Positions 39,916-51,954 of a stretch of 64,000 nt of DNA are shown one piece after another (positions within the stretch are counted from its first letter, which is position 1; each line of letters opens with the position of its first letter). Location of the stretch: assembly GCA_002633005.1 (NCBI GenBank), contig NMRA01000011.1:444134-508133 (forward strand), given 5' to 3'. The DNA is from Phoronis australis (lineage: Eukaryota > Phoronida > Phoronidae). The notes under the pieces are model-generated. The model did not search any database and was not told the DNA's origin. It saw only the letters and a list, made by a program, of their open reading frames with translations. A program made the position numbers and the translations under genes.

Positions 39916-40250
39916 AATAAAAGCTGCCATTTCAGAGTTCCCACAGCCAGCTGCTCTATCGTTATGTTCTTCGTGCAAAGTGTATAGAAATGGTTGAATA
40001 ATAATATAATTTCATGTTTTGTTTTAAAATATATACAAATTGTTTTGCTTAGGGTAACTACCTACTTTCTTTATTAAAAATTATTAAAGTAAACTTTTAA
40101 AAATACTTGTTTTCTGCCATACTTAACAAAATATTCATTGTATTTTTCTGAAAAAATATGATTTTCACCAAGATTGCTAACTCAGAATCTCGTGTACAAT
40201 TTGAGATTGTGGTTGTCTGCAATCATGAATGATTGATATCTCCATTTCAG

Positions 40251-40293
40251 GGAGCCATCTTGACAACCATGTTGGCCACTAGAAACTTCTCAA
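40251..40293 (+). CDS. CaMKII: CaMKII exon 12 (calmodulin-binding segment)
   Basis: The 43-nt exon encodes GAILTTMLATRNFS and the first base of the next codon. It is the second half of the calmodulin-binding helix; the TT pair corresponds to Thr305/306, whose phosphorylation blocks calmodulin rebinding. The acceptor is gatatctccatttcag and the donor gtaagt. Length and phase 1 exit equal the vertebrate exon that precedes the variable linker. If the donor is ignored, the frame stays open for 83 further codons to a TGA at 40542-40544, which would give a hub-less kinase (see finding). Confidence 0.98.
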
Positions 40294-41112
40294 GTAAGTG
40301 TCCATCAGACCTGTACTCTCTTACCTCACTGTTAATTGCAGTTAGTTACGTTTTGATGCAAAACTGCACGGTTGTGAATCCCATAGGTCTAACGACAGTG
40401 GTTATGAGTAGGTCTGACTCCTTTTATCGTCCCTTAGTACCCGTTACGAAACTGTTCGGACATCTTCCCTCTGTGTTCCTTAAAGCCACGTGCAGGTACA
40501 AGATCAGCCAAATTTCACTGAAAACAAATCGTGCTAGCGCCTGAGAAACTAGTCGCATTCAGCGCTTTATGCTATTGTGTTAACTTAGAATGCAAATTCA
40601 CTGTTTGTGGCTTTAAATGACAAGTTGGCACATCACGTACTGTATTTTGGCAGCCATTGTAGCTTGTTGAGCATGCCTCAAGGTTCAACTTAATTTGTTT
40701 CCCACCAGTCCACAGTCTTGGATATTAGGGCCCCACTGTCCTGCTTCTTGATCCTCCCTCCAAATGCTGTTACATCGCTTTGATCGTGTGCCTGACAAAA
40801 CCCCCGGTTGTTTGCACTAAATAGGCATTGTTTAGTTTGCAAGCTTGTGTGTGTGTGTATAAACACTGAGAAAACAATTGCACAATAAATTTGCTGGTTT
40901 GGATTCAAGTCCATCGCAAGCCTTACAATAAGCATACCAATCCATGTAGACACATCCAAACATTCACATTAAGTACATCCTTTGAGAGGGGTGCTGACCA
41001 AGTCGGTTGTTCCTGCTCATATACAATGATGTGAGAACTAGGTTGCTCACTATCTGCAATTAGTTCTCTTGAGTTGACTTTTACTTCTTTGAGCCCCTAC
41101 ACCTGCATATAC

Positions 41113-41800
41113 ATTCGTGGGTGTATATTGCCGTTATCTCTGTCCGGGCGTCCAGTGTCCAGTGTCTGCTGCTGTATCTCCTCATTTCATCTATGATCTT
41201 AATGAAATATGGCAGAGGTGTTCCAGCGAAGCTCATGACAGATGATGACAACTTTTGGACAAATCTGACTACCGTTGTGCCCTCTGTGGCAATTTTATTT
41301 TGTTACGCTTGCGTCTTCATGAATTGTTTTGCACCCACCGACATATGGCGCTCACATGGGGGAATGCATTATGCCACCATCTCCCCTTTTGGCTGTTGTG
41401 TGTCCATGTGGCCGACGTCCACCATGCACTGTTATGTCTCCAAAATCGCTTGGTAGACGTTAAAATTTTTCAGATGTGTTCCTATCATGGATGAGACAGC
41501 ACAAGCGAATTTTTGGACAGAATTTGATCACTGTTTTACCCTCTAGTTGCAATTTCAATTTTTGGTTTCCTTGATGGGTTTTCATGAAATTTGATGAATA
41601 TGTTTTTATTACAGAAGTGGTGACTCCTGCCCATTTTCAGATGGAGGCTACGTAATCTGTGCCCCTAGTGGTCATTTTTATTACTTTTGCTTCGTTTTTT
41701 TACATTGACGCTCTAATACACCAAACTTCTTGAAGAATCATGAAACTTCACAGAATTGGGATGAGCAGGAATGGCATTCATTTTCGGCATGTCAAACTAT
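41113..41800 (+). repeat. Composite ~146-bp-monomer repeat, copy 3 (rearranged)
   Basis: It starts with 'attcgtgggtgtatattgcc' and head sequence (GTCCAGTGTCTGCTGCTGTA). It has nodes at about 41283 ('gccctctgtggcaatttt'), 41530 and 41669 ('gcccctagtggtcattttta') and a second head-like segment near 41340-41460. It is shuffled and more diverged than copies 1, 2 and 5, and has no proper tail. Confidence 0.65.
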
Positions 41801-41819
41801 TGAGGCACTCCCTTGGTGT

Positions 41820-42090
41820 CTATATCTATCAACATTCTTGATGGATTTTCATGTCTTTATCATGGTAGTGTGATCCCTGTCTCCTTATATCTTTACCGTG
41901 GTAATGTGAGGACCATATCTTTGTGTATTTACCATGGTAATGTGAGCGCCATCCCTTCATATCTTTACCATGGTAATGTGAGCGCCATCCCTGCATATAT
42001 TTACGTTCAATGGTGATGTGAGCACCATACTCTTATATCTTTACCGTGGTAAATTGACCATCATATCCTTGTATCTTTACCATTTGTGGT
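41820..42090. repeat. 36-bp minisatellite (CCATGGTAATGTGAG)
   Basis: Seven or so units of about 36 bp, e.g. 'atatctttaccatggtaatg' plus 'tgagcgccatcccttc'. It lies exactly between two copies of the ~146-bp-monomer element. Confidence 0.9.
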
Positions 42091-42173
42091 GCACATGGTG
42101 GCACACATCAACTCACTCCGTTGCTGTTGTGTAATTGATTCCTGTGCCATGACACATCAGATGATGCCATTTT

Positions 42174-43009
42174 ATGCGCCCACATATTTATATGTGGACG
42201 CATTATGCCATCATCCCCGGGTGGCCTGCGTCCAGCGTCCGCTGCTCTATCTCCAAAATTCTTTGACAAATGTTCATGAAATTTTGCATGTGTTCCTTTC
42301 ATGGATGGGACGGCATGAACGAACTTTCAGACAGATCCAACAACTGTTGTGGCCCCAAGTGGTAATTTTAGTTTTTTACGTTTACCTCTGTATCTACAAA
42401 GGTCCTCAACGTATTTTCATAAAATTTAGCATATAGGCATCTATTAGTGAGATGACGCTATCCTCCCATTTTTGAATGGATTTGACATAGTTTGCACCAC
42501 CTAGTGACGTCCACACCTCTATCAACCAAACCGCTCTAAGGATGATTGTGAAAATTGACGTATGTTCTTACTATGAAGAGAATGGCTGATGATGATTTTC
42601 CGACGACTTTGACAAATGTGGTGCCTCCTAGTGGCAGTTTCTTTTGCGCCCGTAGCTGTATCTCCTAAACCCACTGCATGATCTTAATTGAATTTGGTAC
42701 GTAAGTGTATTTATGTGAAGCTAACAACAGACAACGACTTTCAGGCGGATCCAGCGAGTGCTGTGTCCCCTATTGGCAATTTCATTTTTTCTGTTTTCTT
42801 TTGTTTTTCTGAAGTTCCGTGACAGATTGTTATGAAATTTGATAAATAGCTTTCTATTAAAGAAGTGATGACATATTCCCATTTTCGGATGGATTGGACA
42901 TTTTTGCGCCATCTAGTGGCCATTTTTATGACACATATAAACAACCCTAGAAGCACACCATTTGCGATGCGTTCGTGGGGGCATTTCAACGCTGGGTGTT
43001 GCTCTTGTA
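42174..43009 (+). repeat. Composite ~146-bp-monomer repeat element, copy 4
   Basis: It opens with the near-palindrome ATGCGCCCACATATTT then ATATGTGGACGCAT. Nodes are at 42358 (A), 42503 (B), 42630 (C; about 30 bp are missing between B and C), 42772 (A') and 42915 (B'). The tail runs from GCGTTCGTGGGGGCATTTCA to TTGCTCTTGT at 43009. Confidence 0.85.
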
Positions 43010-43557
43010 AAGAATTACTAGAAACTAAAGTTCACTGTAGTATTTCAATATGTAAATTAGTGTTCATTAAGCAAAACCCCACCAGCTGTCTCTTAGCACG
43101 CTGTCTGTACAATAAAATATTGTCACAATTATGCTGTTTTCCCCACAGACACTGTTCCCAAGTTATCACGTGTGTGGTGGCAGCCTCTCTGTGACTTGTT
43201 TTGTCTAGCGCCACCTTACCTTATGTTTGTGTGTCTCTGTTTTGTGTTGTATGCACTATCTAGACAGTTGTTTATGAGTTGGACTGCCATCTATTGACAT
43301 GTATTGTTGCTACATATAGTCATACACTACCTAATGTGGCTGTTAGCCAGAGTGTTTGCCTGGTGTGCTATACAGTTGAAGCTCGCGCTCAGTCTGTAGT
43401 CTTTAGAATATACAGCAGTGCTTAGTGTGCACGGATGAATATGATCTCTGAAACTGTTCTCACCATGATTTCGACAATGCATGGAGCTTACCAGACTTTT
43501 GTCTTAGACACATGGGCTTGTTGTTTGAATGAATGTGTCTACTCTTAATGTTTCTAG

Positions 43558-43575
43558 TAAACAAAGGGGACAAGA
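43558..43575 (+). CDS. CaMKII: Candidate 18-nt CaMKII linker microexon
   Basis: Between a plausible acceptor (ctcttaatgtttctag) and a perfect donor (gtaagt) lie 18 nt that, entered in phase 1 after exon 12, encode Ile-Asn-Lys-Gly-Asp-Lys and leave in phase 1. Every CaMKII linker exon known to me has this 1-1 phase class, so it can be included or skipped without changing frame. A short Lys/Gly/Asp peptide fits the character of linker inserts. The evidence is splice signals, phase and position only; the sequence is too short for homology. Confidence 0.55.
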
Positions 43576-45665
43576 GTAAGTAACTGTGGCAATGGACCTT
43601 TGTTTGTTTGCGTTTTGCCTTGTCCCTCTTAACACTTAGAATTAGGACTTGTTTGTTTTATTTGGCATTTTCATTTTTAACTTCTCCGAAATGGTGGTTG
43701 GGAGTATCTGGGTTGTTTTGTATGTTTTGTGTTTCGAATTGTCGATTGAGGATATCTGGGCTTTCTTGTACGTTTTGTGTTTCCGTTTCTCTAGACTTGT
43801 TTACTGTATTGGTATATTTTATCATGGTCTATGTTGGCTTCGAATGATCCTTGTTTGTGGCTCTGTGTTTGCATGCCACAGTTGTACTTCAAACTGCCCC
43901 AATGAAAAGTGGCGACTTCATTATGTAACCCACATATCAATATAGCTGAAAAATAATAATTATAAATATCGCCACCCCCTATAAGTAATGCCTGCTTAAG
44001 GTCAGTTTTTGTGCCAACTAATCCTTTTGTGAGACCAATCATTCAATAATTCGGCTACATTCTCTTGCTCAACATAGAATTACCCCCTCACCACTGAATC
44101 AGTCTTGCCTGTCTGTCAATATGTGGCGCTCTTCATCCTTTCCTTTGACTCTGACATGTGTGTCAGCCCCGCTCCAATTAAATTTTTGCTCAGATTTGGT
44201 TGAAAGTGAATTTGCCAAAGGGTTAACCAAAAAGTTTTCACAAATTTGTGAAATGAACGTTAATTAGAAGAACGGGAGAAAAATAGTTTTTGAACTTGCT
44301 AACTACCAAATCAATTCAAATTCCTTTGGGATATTTGGGGAACCACAAGTGACCTTACCGGTTATATTTCTCCTCTTTTTACCTTTCTTTAACTATGACA
44401 AATCAAATCATCTGCCATCTTGTACTCTCAGATTTTGACCTAGTGATGTCATGTGATCAATAGTGGCGACACGAATGCCAACCAGTGAATCAAGTGAATG
44501 CTTTACTCATGGGTTCACGAGTTCATCGCTTGGTGAAAATGGTAATGGTGGAGTGACAAGCGAGTCGTAAAACGTTGAATCTTCAAGTTAATAACTTCAC
44601 CGTATTATTTTTGCAGATAATTGTGTTCACGCGATTGTAATTTCGACGCGTGCAGGTTCATACTTGATGTGCAATTGGAGTGTGATGTATGACGCTAAAT
44701 CCTACACTTCCAATGTACAAACTTCCCGCTCTGTTTAGAGTTGATTTACTGACCAATGGTCAATGAGTCAAAATATGCATCCAGCATTGTCTTTTTTTGT
44801 TTAATCCACCATGATTGGACAATTGGAACCTTATGGCACCAGGAAGTTTAGAAATAACTTGTGTCAATTAAATAGTTATGAAGCGAAAGTTATTGTGGAT
44901 TTTTAGATAAGAATTTATGAATTGAGGCTGTTAAAATTGATCTGGTCTTGGCTATTCAAATAAATTATTTTACTTTTGTATTCAGTGTAAGAATTTTGTT
45001 TAATCATGGACTTATATATTAACAAAAGTTATTAATTTCACTAGTGTTATGTAATGTGAAATGTTCTTTTGTTTGTCATAATTGTCCATGTTCTCCATTG
45101 CGTCAATTGACTTAAATCATTTGCCAGGTGAATTCCACTGCCATGCTCTTCATTGGACAATGTAATAAGTTTCATTCAGGGCTTTGGTAAATGCGAGGTT
45201 TGGGTAAATGAAAGCATTTGTTTGTGTACCATTGTTCCTACTTATTTGTATATTAAAGCAACTCATTTTGGGCGCAGAGGTCTTAATTAGTCCATATAGT
45301 GGTTTTGAATTTTGGGGACTGTTGTCAATCATGGGCGTCAGTTCACACACAATGTGCCTTTTGAAATTGACATGCAAGGTCAGTGAAAGCACTTCTTTGT
45401 AAACCCGGCTCTTAGTCATACAAGTGTCCCAGTTGGCCTGTGGTTTATGGCTGAGAGGTGTTTTATTACCCCCTGTAGGTTCTGAATAGGCCAGTCAGGA
45501 ATGTTGGTTTGAGGAGGGCTGCTTCTGTTCTGAACTTAAATCTGGCATTGGATCCGCCCCTGTCAGGAAACGTTGCAGCTTATGCAAATAGTCCTTTAAA
45601 TTAACATGTCTTGTTAGCTTGTCAGCTTTCCTTGTAATTTGACACACTGTTTGGTGTCAATGTAG
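43576..45665 (+). other. Intron within CaMKII variable-linker region
   Basis: A 2.1-kb intron between the microexon and the 42-nt linker exon. No repeat or exon recognised. Open frames around 43608-43945 and 45150-45419 lack similarity. Confidence 0.6.
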
Positions 45666-45707
45666 GTAACCTAGCAACCGTGGCAGCCTTTGGTGGTGAC
45701 AAGGGAG
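45666..45707 (+). CDS. CaMKII: CaMKII variable-linker exon, 42 nt
   Basis: It is flanked by tttggtgtcaatgtag and gtaagt. Entered in phase 1 it reads (Ser)NLATVAAFGGDKG and leaves in phase 1 (14 codons). After exon 12 or after the microexon the split first codon is AGT, Ser. The sequence is small, neutral and Gly-rich, as expected for the flexible linker that joins the kinase to the hub. I do not recognise a counterpart in known CaMKII isoforms, so its assignment rests on position, phase and splice sites. Confidence 0.7.
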
Positions 45708-48054
45708 GTAAGTCCAGCTTGATGGCTTGTGTCCCGCTGGTGTAACGGTCTCTCTGACCAACGTGTGTACGTATGCTCTAACTGTGAGTGATTGCATCTA
45801 GCACTGGTGGCCAGTTCCTTCAGTTGTTAAGGAGGAAAATGCTCCCTCTAGTGGTTAACTTGTAAAACGTGAGTTAATCCCCCTGATCTCAATCGTTTAG
45901 GGACCCGATTCAGTATACTTCAAAATGAGGATTTTTGTTATAAAGTCACACTGATGTGGATTCGATTGAATTCCTCAAATTCTAGTGTTGTTTTCTGCTT
46001 AGTTCAGGAGTGTGACAGCATGAATTGAGACAAGTTCTCATTCCATGCCTTGACATATGTGCTTAATGTTGTGGCTTGTCACGTCATGACAGTCTCATTG
46101 GCTGCTCTATGCACCTTTAACTTGTCGGTCGAGGGATATTTTTGAAACGGCCATGTTGCAGACCAGAACACATTTACCTTGCCCCAGGATGATTTCATAT
46201 TTTGTTAGAGGATTGCGGGTGTAGCATTAATGGATGTTCAATGAATTAAAGACAACACTTAGTCTTTTAAACTGTTTATTTCATCTTAAGAATGATACTA
46301 GAAGTGATTATACAATTACTGCCCGCAAATCAAAAACATTTAAAGTAGGCAGATTAACAAAAGTACTAATACATAATTACAAAGGGCAATTTCCACAGTA
46401 TAACAACATAACAGAATACATATGATATTGAACTATCTGATTACAAATACAAATGCTAAGATGAATATTAAACAGACAGCACAGAAAGGCTATATCATTG
46501 AGACTTTTAAGTAAGGAAAGTTATAAGCTTGCTGTTGTAAGTGAAAGTGAATACTTTATCTATTAGAAAAATTTTCAGATTTAAGTTAAGTTGTTGCGAA
46601 AAATAAAGTAAAAATGAAGCATGTTGATATTACGTGATATTTGAAGTGGAGGGTTCATCAATAGTTGAATCAAGGCTGGTGTGCTGTTGAGAGAATTTGA
46701 CTTTAAAGTTTGTTAAACGAAATTTGTGCAGGAAGTTCAAGAAGATGACTGTACACTGACTCACAGGATCTGTTTGTGCAGAACACTGCTTTTTTGTTAC
46801 CATAATCAAGACATTACTTGTTATCTTAGTACATCTAATGCAGGGCAGTTGTTCATCTCCCTTAAGTCACCTTGAGCCAAAGACTTTCCAGGCAACAAGG
46901 TGTAGTTCATGGTTCATCAGTAACACTTCACTGAATAAAAATCAGCACTTCTAAAAGTGTACATTGTGCATGTAATGAGGAGATGGCTAGGATGACCTCG
47001 CCTGACACCGTCAGTGTGGGATAAGCACCACTGAGGCTGTTGGAAATTTGGCTCTGTATTACACCAATCCCCTCAACTGGTCAAGGAGTTGTTCTCCCTA
47101 GAACAGAGCGGATTTACTATGCCTTGCATATTACTGGGTATTACAAACTCTCGCCTATTTCAGACAAAAATAATAGCCAAAATAGCAATTGCTCAATTTC
47201 TCAAGGCCTTCTAACATTGAATGATCATAATTTTTCAAAAATTGTCTGTTAGTAGGTATGGCACAGAACTTGAATATGGAAAAGCATCATTCATCGAAAA
47301 ATGAGAAAATAAAATGTCACGCATGCGTCATATTGTGTCCTACATTGGTAAGATCTTACCGTAATGAGCTGAAGCCTACACTGCTACACTGGACTACTCT
47401 TTCCCGGTGTTGCGTGAAAACAGTCATTTTAAGAATGCTTTATAGTTTCTGTTGTGCCAAACATCAAAATGAGTTATACTCCTCAACACAGACTGCTTAG
47501 TAAGTGAGGTCCTATCAGTTAATTATACTTTTTCTTTTGGTCCCAAATGTTTGCCTGTTGCCTTGTGTTGACAGCGTTGTTTAAGCCCCGCCTTAGTTGT
47601 CAGTTGATGTCCAATGAGTTGCTGTTATGTGTGTTGGCCACACCTTAGTTGTCAGTCGATGTCCAGTAAGTTGCTATGTTCTGTGTGTCGGTCGTGCCTG
47701 AGTTGTCTTCCTGCATCTTGTTTTGTTTAAGGATCATCACTTTGTCTTGAAATCTTGTTGCATGGTTACCTCACACTCATTGGTTTACCATCCCCTTCTC
47801 TGAATTATTGTAAACTGCTTCTGTCAGATTGTTTATCACATTTAAGTATTGTTGTTGTTTCATTGAGTTCACATGTCAATTTATTTAATTCTTTACAACT
47901 TCAGCTTGTTCTTCAATTCAGTCTTTCAGTTTTTATATACCGTCCTGGACGACATTAATTGTGTATAGAAGTCTATGAAATTGTCCATAGTTGATGTTCA
48001 CTGAAGGAATAAGGAATTAGCTAATCAGTTAAAGTATTATGTGAAATTTCTTAG
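45708..48054 (+). other. Intron within CaMKII variable-linker region
   Basis: A 2.35-kb intron. It includes a two-copy ~60-bp direct repeat at 47574-47705 ('ccttagttgtcagttgatgt' and 'ccttagttgtcagtcgatgt'). The stretch 46230-46620 is strongly A/T-rich. No exon is recognised. Confidence 0.6.
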
Positions 48055-48150
48055 AAACGTCCGTAAAATCTCAGTCGGAGCCTTCCACACCCGAGCAGAA
48101 GAAAGCTCCAATCAAATTGCTCGAGTCCCTGCAGTTGCCAACTGTCATAG
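48055..48150 (+). CDS. CaMKII: CaMKII variable-linker exon, 96 nt
   Basis: A 96-nt exon in the 1-1 phase class between gtgaaatttcttag and gtaaga. It encodes (Glu/Lys)TSVKSQSEPSTPEQKKAPI then KLLESLQLPTVI. It is rich in Ser, Pro, Lys and Gln, with a Ser/Thr-Pro site (STPEQ) and basic residues, which fits a regulated, disordered linker. The LLESLQLP part could form a short amphipathic turn. I see no direct counterpart in vertebrate linkers; the call rests on open frame through 32 codons, splice sites and phase. It would be followed by further linker or hub exons that I cannot find in the window. Confidence 0.75.
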
Positions 48151-48504
48151 GTAAGAGTAGTATGGTTATGCTGCATCACACTAACGCACACAGATCCTGA
48201 GTTTCTTGCTAACCAGTATTAGTAGACAGCAGAGACCCCTCCATATCGTTTAACAAGGAGTGCGACTGAATACTAAGGAGGAGCACAGCACTCCATGAAA
48301 AAAATAAGTAAAGCCTGTTTTGTCATTTGGTTGTAAGCGGGTTATACTGAACCTAGCAAATCAAAGGATGCCTGCGGGTAGCTCTTTGTATCCTGTCGAA
48401 GGTTTTTCTCACATTTGTATTTCACCTTTAATCCACCGCAGGGCTGTTCTCCACATCCAGTTACCCCAAAACATTTATGTTGAAAATATCAATAATCATT
48501 TCAG

Positions 48505-48830
48505 GTAAACAAAATGGCGAGTGAGTGCGCAGAGATGGGGTGGGACTAACAATTCTGCTGTGTTACGTGGTTGTGTGTGCAGAGAGAGTTACTACACCGC
48601 TGTGTTATTGAGTTATGAGTGTGCAGAGAGGGGGTGGAGTTAACACTCAGCTGTGTCGCGGGGGTTGTGAGTGCACAGGGTGAGGAAATGGGGCTAACAA
48701 CACTGCTGTGTTATTGGGTTAGGAGTGTGCAAAGAGAAGGGGTGGGGGGTAAAAACACTGCTGTCTTATGGGGTTATCAGTGTGCAGAGGGAGGGGGTGT
48801 GGTTAACAACATTGCTGTGTTATGGGTTAT
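48505..48830. repeat. Minisatellite, ~57-bp unit (left part)
   Basis: Units share 'gtgtgcagagagggggtgg' followed by 'aacaacactgctgtgttatg' and 'gggttatgagt'. About five units lie here; the same array resumes at 51466, beyond an inserted element. Confidence 0.88.
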
Positions 48831-51465
48831 TATAAAATTTTCCAAATTTAGGACAGTGAAAAAATAAATGTTTTGAGCCTATCCTAAATTTTAGAAATAG
48901 GTACTATTGGCCATCCTAATTTCGAGAAATATGAGAAAGACGGCACAATCGACGGTTTCGGAAATCTTAGAAGCTATGCGGTTGGGTGCCAACATTTCGA
49001 TTTGCGGTTTTGGACTGTTTGAACAGCCGTGCAGATTTATGATTGTTATTGCTGACAAGAAATTCACACGATGTCCTCAATGTTACTGACTCCGAACAGA
49101 ATCGACTCACCAAACTTTTTGATGGGAAATATATATACTTGTTGTGTAACACGCCTTGACTGGTCATTCACAATGTCCATTGGTACTCAACGTCTTCACA
49201 TTAACTGTTCGCAAACCAAACACAAACGACACAACTGCAGTTAGCCTTGGTACAAAGCTGTATATAAATATACAGCTTTGCACCGTTGTGGTTAAAAAAG
49301 TGGTAAGATAAAATCTGACACAAAATTAGTGTCGTTAAAAACTACAGTCTTCCTTGAGTAAACAAAACTATTTAACAGTGTTGGAAAAAATGGCGTTCTA
49401 CCGTTATTCTGCTGCTGAAAGTTGTGGAGCGATCTTTAATGACGGCTTTCGGCGCCATGAAATATTGCGTCACCTATTGGCCAGTTTCTTTTTTCGCTGA
49501 TTCTTCAATCAACTGCTGTTCTTTCACGAGCTTGCGTACACGTTACAACAAATTATTGGAACTGGTTTCACTTCATTATAATTTTTTAGAATTCCGATAC
49601 CGAAAAACCGAATTTCAGAACAAATTTTGCTTCTCCGAAGTTGTCGCGAAAATTTAGGAAATGGCGCGTGCGCGTGACACGAGCGTATTGTTTTCAGAAC
49701 AACGACATACTTTGCATTGTTAGGAAAGGCGGAGAGTTACGCAAGAAAATGACGTTTATTACATTGTTTTTCACTTAAACGGCTGTAATGGGCAAGGTGA
49801 GTGTCGGTTGGCTCCCAGATTTTGCATGCACACCGTCCGGTCTTTAGCTTTACATGTTGATACAGGTTTCACGGCGCGGTGACTAGCAGAACTACCCTGG
49901 CTGTGTGCAATTTCGGGGTCTACGGAAGAAATACACGCAGTGGGACCTAGCTGTATTTTGACGACAGTCATCATACAGCTAGCTAGCTGGCTAAACTGCA
50001 GTATATGTAACCCTGGTTTGTTTCTGGGGCAGCGCGTGCAACATACTTGCAAGTCACGTGTCACTCAAATAGACCTAAGCGAAACAGTGTTGCGACCAGC
50101 GAGATACATGTTAATAAGGACCCCACGGTCTTAACTCGATTACATGTCCGGGCATTTAATTGATAATTATAGAACTGTTGCTTTATGTGACTGGGGTATA
50201 TTCAATCAATACAAGTTTGAAATTGTTATTTCAAAATATAGCTGTTTGCCAGATCGCAATTCAAACGAGGTTGAGCCGATGTAGTAACTAACCGCAAAAC
50301 ACCACCACGCGCAAGTAACTGTTCAAGTAGTCAGCTACAAATGCATTAGCTTAAAGCTAAGAATTTTAGACGCTAATTATGCTTTAATATAAAAGCACTT
50401 CATCCCGATAATCTCAGCCCTTGCATTCCTGGTACTTCTGTTGTAATTTTATCTGTCCTATGTTCACTCCGGCCCGACAGCAGTGCCGTCCGCTCGTCAA
50501 TAAATTCAATTTATTTTTTATGCACGTAGGCGGATTTAGATCGATCTCCACTATGGACCCAGGTTTCATTCAACAAATCACACGCCACGGGTCAAACAAC
50601 CCATGAAAGTGACGGGGTACGGGTGGAAACGGAAAAACCTTGACTAAAGATTAATAGGTTCACGCTCCGTTTGATATGGTTTCAAAATTCTAAACCTTGG
50701 TGCAAGAGAGCCCAAACATTTCGTGTAGAATACAAAATAGGCTAGTAAATAGAATGCGAGTAGGGGGACAAAGATATATTTGCAACATGAAATAGTTTAA
50801 TGGAGGGACATGGATATTTGCTTTTCACAAAGTCTGTTTTAACTTGACACTGAACAAGATTGTTTCCCCGATTCGGTCGCATGCTATAGTGAAGGTCGGG
50901 GCGTCGGGAGGAAGGTAAGTGGCCGCAGGTTCACAGAAAAACATTGAATCCATGAACCTGAAATCTGACTTGATAACACAACGGTCTCATCACCGGTGCT
51001 TATTAATTAGCTGTTAATCCAAATTCAAAGCGTGACACTGTGGCGATTACGCAAAAGTCGGAGAACATACAGTTTATTTGCATAAGCTTGGCAAATGTTT
51101 TGAGTCCATGATTCCGCCGCCAAGAAAACGTTTGAGATATACACAAACCATCCACATCGATAACTGTTGACTGCGCCATCAGTCAATACATTACACCGTC
51201 GGCAGTTTTAAACGATGTGTAAATAATCACCGTTGCTTGATGAACTTCCAGATTTACATTCAGTCCCCAATCATGCGGAAAAGCGCAGTCCTAAATGTGA
51301 GAATTATGGCCAATGCCACTAAAATTGATATGTTCGAAATTTGCGAAATATGGTAAATGCCAAAATCGACTGTGTCCCAAATTTCAGAATAAAAAAAATC
51401 ACTTTGTGGTTAGATTTAGGTGTCTGAAATTCATGAGACTGTCCTAAATTCGTGAATTTTTACCA
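48831..51465. mobile_element. TIR element inserted in the minisatellite
   Basis: The array stops at 'gggttat' and resumes at 'tatgagtg' 2,635 bp later. Removing the insert and one TAT restores 'gggttatgagtg', which occurs in intact units. From TAAAA inward, the two ends match at 20 of 24 positions and share AATTTAGGACAG perfectly. CCTAAATT-type motifs recur just inside both ends. The interior is CpG-richer and has no transposase-like frame, so the element looks non-autonomous. End positions are uncertain by a few bases. Confidence 0.75.
49253..49280. repeat. 28-bp perfect hairpin
   Basis: CAAAGCTGTATAT is followed after two bases (AA) by its exact reverse complement ATATACAGCTTTG. It lies inside the 48831-51465 element. 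Confidence 0.9.
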
Positions 51466-51935
51466 TATGAGTGTACAGGGAGAAGGTGGGGCTAAAAACA
51501 CTGCTTTGTTATGGAGATGTCAGTGTTCGTAGAGAGTGCGTGGGTTATAGTGTGCAGAGGGAGGTAGTGCGGCTAATAGCACTGCTGCGTTATGGGGATG
51601 TCAGTGTTCATAGAGAGTGTGTGGGTTATAGTGTGCAGAGGGAGGTGGTGCGGCTAATAGCACTGCTGTGTTAAGGGGATGTTAGTGTTCATAGAAAGAG
51701 TGTGGGTGAAAAGTGTGCAGAGGGAGGTGGTGAAGCTAATAACACTGCTGTGTAATGGGGATGTGAATGCGCTGAGAGAGGGCACGGGTCTTTCAACACT
51801 GCTGTGTCTGTATGGGGTTACGAGTGTGTGGGGAGAAGATTAACAACACCTCTATGTTCGGCCGGGGGATTACAAGAGTGCAGAGAAGGGGGTGGGGCTA
51901 ACAACACTGCCGTGTTATGGGATGTGTGTTAAATT
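51466..51935. repeat. Minisatellite, ~57-bp unit (right part)
   Basis: It continues the 48505-48830 array with units such as 'gtgtgcagagggaggtggtg' plus 'cggctaatagcactgctg'. Two adjacent units (around 51535-51680) are nearly identical over about 100 bp, indicating recent local duplication. Confidence 0.88.
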
Positions 51936-51954
51936 GTTACCTGGTGTAAATAGG

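Larger units (their letters stand above)
40294..43557 (+). other. CaMKII intron 12
   Basis: A 3.26-kb intron after the calmodulin-binding exon. It contains a partial and a fuller copy of the ~146-bp-monomer repeat and a minisatellite between them. An AATAAA occurs at 40884-40889. No other exon is recognised. Confidence 0.85.

Noticed and set aside
49790-49804. ATGGGCAAG directly before gtgagt, as an alternative first exon with a myristoylation-type start
   Set aside because: It exits in phase 0 while all downstream CaMKII linker junctions are phase 1, and it lies inside the inserted TIR element.
50884-50915. GC-rich 25-nt segment between an AG and gtaagt as a linker microexon
   Set aside because: Length is not a multiple of three, and it is inside the inserted element.
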